Positions 29,647 to 33,179 of a stretch of DNA of 33,179 nucleotides are shown in pieces. Each line of letters starts with the position of its first letter. The stretch's first letter is position 1. This DNA is from Candidatus Erabacter solicola. Its GTDB lineage: Bacteria > Vulcanimicrobiota > Vulcanimicrobiia > Vulcanimicrobiales > Vulcanimicrobiaceae. The notes below the pieces were generated by a model. That model saw only the letters and a program-made list of their open reading frames with translations. It was not told the DNA's origin and made no database searches. Location: contig PLDY01000096.1 in NCBI GenBank assembly GCA_003136895.1, positions 1 to 33,179 of the forward strand, read 5' to 3'. A program made the translations under genes and the position numbers.

Positions 29647-29720
29647 GCGGGCGTTGCATAGTGGCAATGCCGCTGCCTTCCAAGCAGAAGTCCCGAGTTC
29701 AATTCTCGGCGCCCGCACCA
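29647..29720 (+). tRNA. tRNA-Gly(TCC)
   Basis: Acceptor GCGGGCG/CGCCCGC, D-stem GCAT/ATGC, anticodon arm GCTGC-CTTCCAA-GCAGA with an outer G-A mismatch, T-arm CCGAG-TTCAATT-CTCGG, A73 and CCA. Last tRNA of the array, 36 bases before the HNH gene. Confidence 0.9.
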
Positions 29721-29756
29721 CTTCTCATTCACAATCACCGAAAGGAGCAGCGCGTG

Positions 29757-30284
29757 ATGAGCGACGTTCTCGTTCTCAACTCAACCTACGAACCATTGAA
29801 CGTCACGAGCATCGCGCGTGCCGTTCGGTTGATCTTTGCCGGTAAGGCCGAGGTCTTGCACGATCGCGGCCGCATTGCCTCGCCGACGATCGAGTTCCCG
29901 CTGCCGTCGATCGTCCGGATGCTGTACTTCATCCGGCATCGCAAGAAGCGTGTCGCTCTCACCAAGAAGAACGTGCTCTTGCGCGATGACTACGCCTGCG
30001 CGTACTGCGGCAAGCGCGGCGACCGATCGACGATGACGGTCGACCACGTCGTGCCGCGCCGCCAAGGCGGGCGCTCCGAGTGGACCAATCTGGTCGCAGC
30101 TTGCGTGGAATGCAACGGCCGCAAACGCGACCGGACCCCGCTCCAAGCGCAGATGCCGCTACGCCGAAAGCCGCACGAACCCCGCTACATACCGTTCTTC
30201 GTCGTTCGCCGCAATACGGAGCGCGACGAGTGGATCAAGTACCTGACGCTCTACTCGGTATCGATCGAGCAGCGTCTCACTTGA
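29757..30284 (+). CDS. HNH endonuclease
   Basis: A 175-residue protein of a widespread HNH family that begins VLVLNSTYEPLNVTS. The nuclease core is C81-x-x-C84 (CAYC), the HNH histidine in VDHVVP (D96-H97), N111, and C116-x-x-C119 (CVEC), so the zinc-stabilised beta-beta-alpha metal fold is complete. An N-terminal region of about 65 residues probably binds nucleic acid. AAAGGAG lies about 11 bases before the ATG at 29757, and a GTG sits directly before it in frame. It starts 36 bases after the last tRNA and could be transcribed with the array. Its target (DNA or possibly RNA) is not evident. Confidence 0.92.
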   Translation: MSDVLVLNSTYEPLNVTSIARAVRLIFAGKAEVLHDRGRIASPTIEFPLPSIVRMLYFIRHRKKRVALTKKNVLLRDDYACAYCGKRGDRSTMTVDHVVPRRQGGRSEWTNLVAACVECNGRKRDRTPLQAQMPLRRKPHEPRYIPFFVVRRNTERDEWIKYLTLYSVSIEQRLT

Positions 30285-30285
30285 A

Positions 30286-30315
30286 GAAGGCTCCCCGCGC
30301 CTGCGGGGAGCCTTC
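30286..30315. terminator. Hairpin between convergent HNH and secreted-protein genes
   Basis: A perfect 13-bp stem (30286-30298 with 30303-30315) closes a GCCT loop immediately after the HNH stop. Symmetry would allow it to serve both converging transcripts. It has no T-run on the plus strand; on the minus strand it is followed by tcaagtg. Confidence 0.6.
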
Positions 30316-30339
30316 CGGCGGCGAGCAGTGCGCTATTCG

Positions 30340-30735
30340 CTACACCAGGCTCGTGGCGTAGAACGTACCGGTGCGCCAGTATCCGGTGGCTTCAATCTGC
30401 CGACCGACGGCGACGCGGCCGGTCGTCCGCATTTCCAGAGCGGGCTGATCGTTGACCACGATCGAGCGCTCGCTCTGCTGAAGCGTGACCAAATGGCCTC
30501 GCACCGAAGTGATCGTCCCGCTCACGCGGGCTACGCTCTCGGCACGGGGAGAGCTTGCGGGGCCGCAGTTTCCGTTGGACATCCAAACGCCGTTCTGCAC
30601 GCTACCGCAGTACGGATTGTCGAATACCGTTGGAGGCCCCGGATCCGTCGGTTCCGCACCGGCCGGCAGCGAAGGTAGCGCCAGCAGCGCGCAACTGCAA
30701 ACTAAGGCGGTGAAGAATGAACGTGGTTTTTCCAT
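30340..30735 (-). CDS. Secreted small beta-rich protein (DUF5666/OB-like)
   Basis: A 131-residue exported protein. A signal peptide (charged start MEKPRSF, hydrophobic core ALVCSCALLALPSLP) is probably cut after AGA, giving a mature protein of about 100 residues. The mature part has two cysteines (DNPYCGS and GNCGPAS) able to form a disulphide. A beta-rich C-terminus (VSGTITSVRGHLVTLQ, GRQIEATGYWRTGTFYATSL) resembles DUF5666/OB-type modules. Function unknown. AGGAG lies before the ATG. Confidence 0.7.
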   Translation of the reverse strand: MEKPRSFFTALVCSCALLALPSLPAGAEPTDPGPPTVFDNPYCGSVQNGVWMSNGNCGPASSPRAESVARVSGTITSVRGHLVTLQQSERSIVVNDQPALEMRTTGRVAVGRQIEATGYWRTGTFYATSLV

Positions 30736-31043
30736 GAGCTAGCTCCTATTCTTGGGTCTCCGCTCGTTATACCCAATTCCTACGATACCGAACTTCCGGA
30801 GAAGCTCGCTCAATGGATTAGGAGATTCGCCGACCCAGTCGTTCCTCTCACGCCTAGCAAAGGGAGCGGGCGGATGTAAGCTTCGCACGATTCACTTGCC
30901 CAGCCTCATTTCTTGGTGAGAGAGTACGCTCATCGCCATCCAGTCGCCTAGGTGAGCCGTGTCATGAGCGCATCGACGCCGAACGCGATCGTGAGCAGTA
31001 CGGCCGCCACGTATCCCTTGAACGCCCAATAGAAGTGTGTGCC

Positions 31044-31068
31044 CTCACGCCGCATCGTGCGTCGTGAG
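31044..31068 (-). other. Right-end hairpin overlapping the tnpB stop
   Basis: CTCACG/CGTGAG and CGCA/TGCG stack around a C-T mismatch with a three-base loop. Position and structure fit the right-end hairpin of an IS200/IS605 element and the 3' part of its guide RNA scaffold. Confidence 0.5.
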
Positions 31069-32265
31069 CGGGGTCCTCGCCCACGATAGCTCACTTATGC
31101 GCTGCTTCTCAGCGCGTCGCCCGATCTCTAGCGCCGCCGCTACGTCGGCATGGCAAGTCCAGCCACACGCAACACAGCAGAAGCGCCTTCTTCGGCGACT
31201 CTTCGGGTCGACGTGCAGGCAGCGCCCGCAGGTCTGACTCGAATATCTCGCGTCCACGCTGACCACTTCGCGCGCAGCATATTCTGCTTTCTCGCGTATC
31301 AGCGCCGCAAATGTTCCAAACCCCGCATCGAGCATGACGCGATTGAGGCCGCTCTTGGCCGCAACATTACGGCCCGGTTTCTCGATGGTGCCCTTGGCAC
31401 TCCGGGTCATCGCCCGAACATCCAGGGCCTCAAGACCGATCACGTCGGCGGACTTCACGATCTTATGGGCCGCTTTGTGCAAGCCGTCGAGCCTGGCGTT
31501 GGCTTCCCGTTCCTTCGCCCGCGCAAGACGCCGGGCCGCGGCGATCCGGCCCGGATCGCGCCGGTTCAGGCAGCGTCCCTTTGCATCTTTGACGCTAACC
31601 GCGTCCAGCGCTCGCTGATGGCTCGACACGATCCGCCGGAGGCGTTCCCCGTGTTGGCCGTTGCCGATCAGTACGCCCTCGCTGGTCGCAGCGAGCACAT
31701 GCACTCCACGATCGATCCCGACGACCTTGCCCGTCTTCGGCAATGCTTTGGGCTCACGCTCGCACTCGAAGCTGGCCCACCAGCGGCCGTTTTTCTCGGC
31801 CACGAAGGCTCGGCCGAAGTCCGGAATCGCACGGCCTTTGCGCAGCCGGACCGTACCAACCCCGGGAATACGCACCCATTTCTGTTCCTGATCGAGTTTC
31901 AGCGCGCGGTCGCCGTGCGGGAATTCCAGCTGCTTCCAGCGCGCTTTCGGCTTGAAGCGGGGATAACCGGGAGTCTCCCCGTTCTTGACGCGTCGAAAGA
32001 ATGCGGCAAACCCAAGGTCGAGCCGGTGCAACACCGCGTCCACGCACTCGCGGTAGACCGCAGCGAACCGGCTGTCCTCTGCGCGGAGCGCCGTGATCTC
32101 GGCGTATTGCATCTTCGTTGTAACGCGAATGCGACGAGCGGTCCAGGCGTACCGGCGCTCATCTAGGAGAGCGTTGTACGTCTGCCGCGTTACGTCGAGC
32201 ATGAACTCCAGACGCTCGGCTTGGGACCTCTTGGGATAGAGACGAACGCGGTGCATCCAGCGCAT
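31045..32265 (-). CDS. tnpB: RNA-guided nuclease TnpB
   Basis: A 406-residue TnpB, the compact RuvC nuclease related to Cas12. The N-terminal OrfB/helix-turn-helix part begins RWMHRVRLYPKRSQAERLEF. RuvC-I aspartate is in GKVVGIDRGVHVLAATS, RuvC-II glutamate in DVIGLEALDVRAM, and RuvC-III aspartate in TCHADVAAALEIG. The zinc ribbon is CGRC...CVACG. All catalytic residues are present and the frame is intact, so it is probably active. The ATG at 32265 is preferred because the longer frame would translate the left-end palindrome; ATG 32256 is a close alternative. Confidence 0.92.
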   Translation of the reverse strand: MRWMHRVRLYPKRSQAERLEFMLDVTRQTYNALLDERRYAWTARRIRVTTKMQYAEITALRAEDSRFAAVYRECVDAVLHRLDLGFAAFFRRVKNGETPGYPRFKPKARWKQLEFPHGDRALKLDQEQKWVRIPGVGTVRLRKGRAIPDFGRAFVAEKNGRWWASFECEREPKALPKTGKVVGIDRGVHVLAATSEGVLIGNGQHGERLRRIVSSHQRALDAVSVKDAKGRCLNRRDPGRIAAARRLARAKEREANARLDGLHKAAHKIVKSADVIGLEALDVRAMTRSAKGTIEKPGRNVAAKSGLNRVMLDAGFGTFAALIREKAEYAAREVVSVDARYSSQTCGRCLHVDPKSRRRRRFCCVACGWTCHADVAAALEIGRRAEKQRISELSWARTPLTTHDAA

Positions 32266-32282
32266 ACGTTCATGGTAGTGCC

Positions 32283-32310
32283 CGAGTGTGCCACCATGGT
32301 GGCACACTCG
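32283..32310. repeat. Perfect 28-bp palindrome at the left end of the tnpB element
   Basis: A fully self-complementary 28-base sequence with half-site CGAGTGTGCCACCA and no loop lies 18 bases upstream of the tnpB start. IS200/IS605 left ends carry subterminal hairpins recognised by TnpA, so this is probably the transposition end; an operator for tnpB is the alternative. Confidence 0.6.
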
Positions 32311-32424
32311 CAGGCGAGGACGACACACACTCCCCGGGCGGCATCGCTTACCTCCTGTTCGCTACTTCGGAACGTGCTTCGAAACCGGCGGCGCGGTCGG
32401 TGCTACATCCACTCAATCGTCTTA

Positions 32425-32438
32425 GTTGGTCAACCAAC
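32425..32438. promoter_or_regulatory. Operator-like inverted repeat upstream of the split small gene
   Basis: GTTGGT-CA-ACCAAC is a perfect 14-bp inverted repeat about 80 bases before the small-gene start (minus strand). Its style resembles TetR-family operators. No regulator gene is adjacent. Confidence 0.35.
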
Positions 32439-32488
32439 CAATTTCTTCCCAGCCAAGACAGGATGCGTAGCCCAGCCGACCCCCCGGG

Positions 32489-32983
32489 CTAGGTCAGGAA
32501 GCGGATCGTCAGCGGGTAGCGGTAGTCCTCGCCGTTGCTGGTTTTAATCGCGCCGACGATCGTCAGGATTATATCGAGCAGGCCAACGACGATCATCATC
32601 GGCAGACCGATGAGGACGACGATCAGAAGCGCGGAGATGCAGAAATAGATCGTCATCGAGATCTGAAAGTTCAAGGACTCCTTGCCTTCGCGATCGATCA
32701 GCGGCGACTCGTTCTTCTTCAAGAGCCAAATGACGAGAGGCCCGATCAGATTTCCAAGCGGACATACCAGACCCAAGAGCGCGGATAGATGGCAGCCCAT
32801 CGCCCAATTCTTCGCGTCCGCGCTTGCGGGTGCGGGCACCGCAGGCGCGAGGGCCGTCGGTTGCAGTCGCTCGGGCTGCAATTCCGGCTCCGGCTGCGTG
32901 GCGGCGCCGCTGGGCGAAACTTCAGCTCCACAATTCGAGCAGAACTTCGACGTCGCTTCGAGGCCACACTTAGGGCAATTCAT
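32489..32983 (-). CDS. Zinc-ribbon DUF4870 membrane protein
   Basis: A 164-residue protein. An N-terminal zinc ribbon (C3, C6, C15, C18: NCPKCG and FCSNCG) is followed by a Pro/Glu/Ala-rich linker. Then comes a DUF4870 membrane domain with MGCHLSALLGLVCPLGNLIGP, IWLLKKNESPLIDREGKE and a long hydrophobic hairpin (ISALLIVVLIGLPMMIVVGL). Start 32983 places the zinc ribbon at the extreme N-terminus and has GGAAG upstream; an ATG at 33004 would add seven residues. Function unknown. Confidence 0.85.
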   Translation of the reverse strand: MNCPKCGLEATSKFCSNCGAEVSPSGAATQPEPELQPERLQPTALAPAVPAPASADAKNWAMGCHLSALLGLVCPLGNLIGPLVIWLLKKNESPLIDREGKESLNFQISMTIYFCISALLIVVLIGLPMMIVVGLLDIILTIVGAIKTSNGEDYRYPLTIRFLT

Positions 32984-33032
32984 CGATCTTCCATCTCCAG
33001 TCATGCCATCCCGGTCGCCGCGCCTATACCCG

Positions 33033-33179
33033 CTAGATCGTGGCGACGACCTTTTCGAATGCCTTCAGGAATTCTGCGGTGTCGTTGTCGTCGAAGATCA
33101 GCGGCGGTTGAATGCGCAGTACGTTGCCGAAGCGTCCGCCTTTACCGATCAGAACCTTGCGCTTGCGCATCTCTTCGAG
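33033..33179 (-). CDS. Class III aminotransferase, C-terminal end (5' part outside window)
   Basis: The last 48 codons of a PLP-dependent class III aminotransferase. The segment RKRKVLIGKGGRFGNVLRIQ followed by PPLIF and an acidic helix (DTAEFLKAFEKVV) is the typical end of alanine-glyoxylate aminotransferase 2-like or 4-aminobutyrate aminotransferases. PLP lysine and substrate residues lie outside the window, so the substrate is open. Confidence 0.85.
   Translation of the reverse strand, partial: LEEMRKRKVLIGKGGRFGNVLRIQPPLIFDDNDTAEFLKAFEKVVATI

Larger units (their letters stand above)
31044..32329 (-). mobile_element. IS200/IS605-type element carrying only tnpB
   Basis: The element spans about 1.29 kb, from just upstream of a 28-bp palindrome (left end) to the tnpB stop codon, where a hairpin (31044-31068) forms the right end. 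No TnpA (Y1 transposase) ORF is present, so it is non-autonomous (IS1341-like). No target duplication is expected for this family. A guide RNA (omega/reRNA) would be encoded at the tnpB 3' end and read into the flank below 31044. Confidence 0.65.
30948..32344 (-). pseudogene. Small single-TM protein gene split by a TnpB element
   Basis: Two pieces flank the transposon. The 5' piece (32344-32330) has an excellent AGGAGGT six bases before ATG and encodes MPPGE. The 3' piece (31043-30948) encodes GTHFYWAFKGYVAAVLLTIA followed by FGVDALMTRLT and a stop. Joining them across the element gives a continuous 36-codon frame with one hydrophobic helix. The reconstruction is inferred from the reading frame and the matching GAG at both junctions. 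The product is unrecognised. Confidence 0.55.

Noticed and set aside
25866-29720. CRISPR-like regular repeats
   Set aside because: The recurring GGTTCGA-type motif every 75-90 bases is the tRNA T-arm; the repeats differ and each lies in a cloverleaf.
25866-29720. A selenocysteine tRNA or suppressor tRNA in the array
   Set aside because: No anticodon TCA, CTA or TTA was found; the long-variable-arm members read GTT, CAG, GAG, GTA, TAT, GCT and TGA.
25538-30284. A resident prophage as source of the tRNA array
   Set aside because: No integrase, capsid, terminase or lysis gene is within the window; only the HNH gene is shared with such elements.
30948-31055. A standalone 35-codon gene starting at ATG 31055
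   Set aside because: That ATG lies in the right-end hairpin of the tnpB element and has no ribosome site; the frame is better explained as the 3' piece of the gene that starts at 32344.
31150-32166. A 338-codon open frame on the plus strand within the transposon
   Set aside because: It is antisense to tnpB, whose catalytic motifs are intact on the other strand.

Overview
The window is GC-rich, densely packed chromosomal DNA from a bacterium with respiratory and soil-type metabolism. Overlapping stop/start codons (ATGA, TGATG) are common. The gene mix is a glycolate oxidase GlcDEF, ETF-ubiquinone oxidoreductase, a branched-chain 2-oxoacid dehydrogenase, a nickel-pincer LarA-like enzyme, a DUF5069 protein and a phasin-like helical protein. 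This would fit a little-cultured aerobic phylum such as Candidatus Eremiobacterota (WPS-2) or a relative; that placement is inference, because no marker gene is present.

Layout. 1-5.3 kb: an MBL hydrolase (cut by the window edge) and a PrxQ peroxiredoxin, a methyltransferase-like gene, then a minus-strand run of ETF-QO, thiS and thiG with a compositionally foreign NYN-domain gene wedged between thiS and thiG. 5.4-7.4 kb: a LarA-type racemase converging on an M14 carboxypeptidase-like gene. 7.5-13.6 kb: a minus-strand glcD-glcE-glcF operon followed by a PAS-PAS-GGDEF-EAL protein. 13.6-22.1 kb: small metabolic and signalling genes (SLOG, cupin, DUF5069, FAD oxidoreductase, phasin-like, membrane PDZ/GAF protein, D-2-hydroxyacid dehydrogenase, dienelactone hydrolase, M20 amidohydrolase). 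22.2-25.5 kb: a tightly coupled E1alpha-E1beta-E2 operon without an E3.

25.6-30.3 kb is the most unusual part. A strong sigma70-like promoter, a highly structured RNA of about 200 nt and an intrinsic terminator-like hairpin lead straight into a tRNA array. I fold 28 tRNA genes plus one 3' tRNA remnant, with anticodons for 19 amino acids (none for Val). Fifteen junctions have a single spacer base. Many of the tRNAs are non-canonical: a class II Leu-like tRNA with an Asn anticodon, a tRNA with an Ile(UAU) anticodon and a 30-nt variable region, two short-variable-loop tRNAs with Leu anticodons, six tRNAs with C33 instead of the near-universal U33, several without U8, and several with altered T-loops. 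A beta-lactamase-fold lipoprotein gene splits the array and an HNH endonuclease gene follows directly after the last tRNA. This looks like a mobile or auxiliary tRNA set rather than ordinary housekeeping tRNAs.

30.3-33.2 kb: a secreted OB-like protein, a TnpB-only IS200/IS605-type element that appears to have split a 36-codon membrane-protein gene, a zinc-ribbon DUF4870 membrane protein, and the 3' end of a class III aminotransferase gene. No CRISPR array, rRNA or prophage structural gene is visible.
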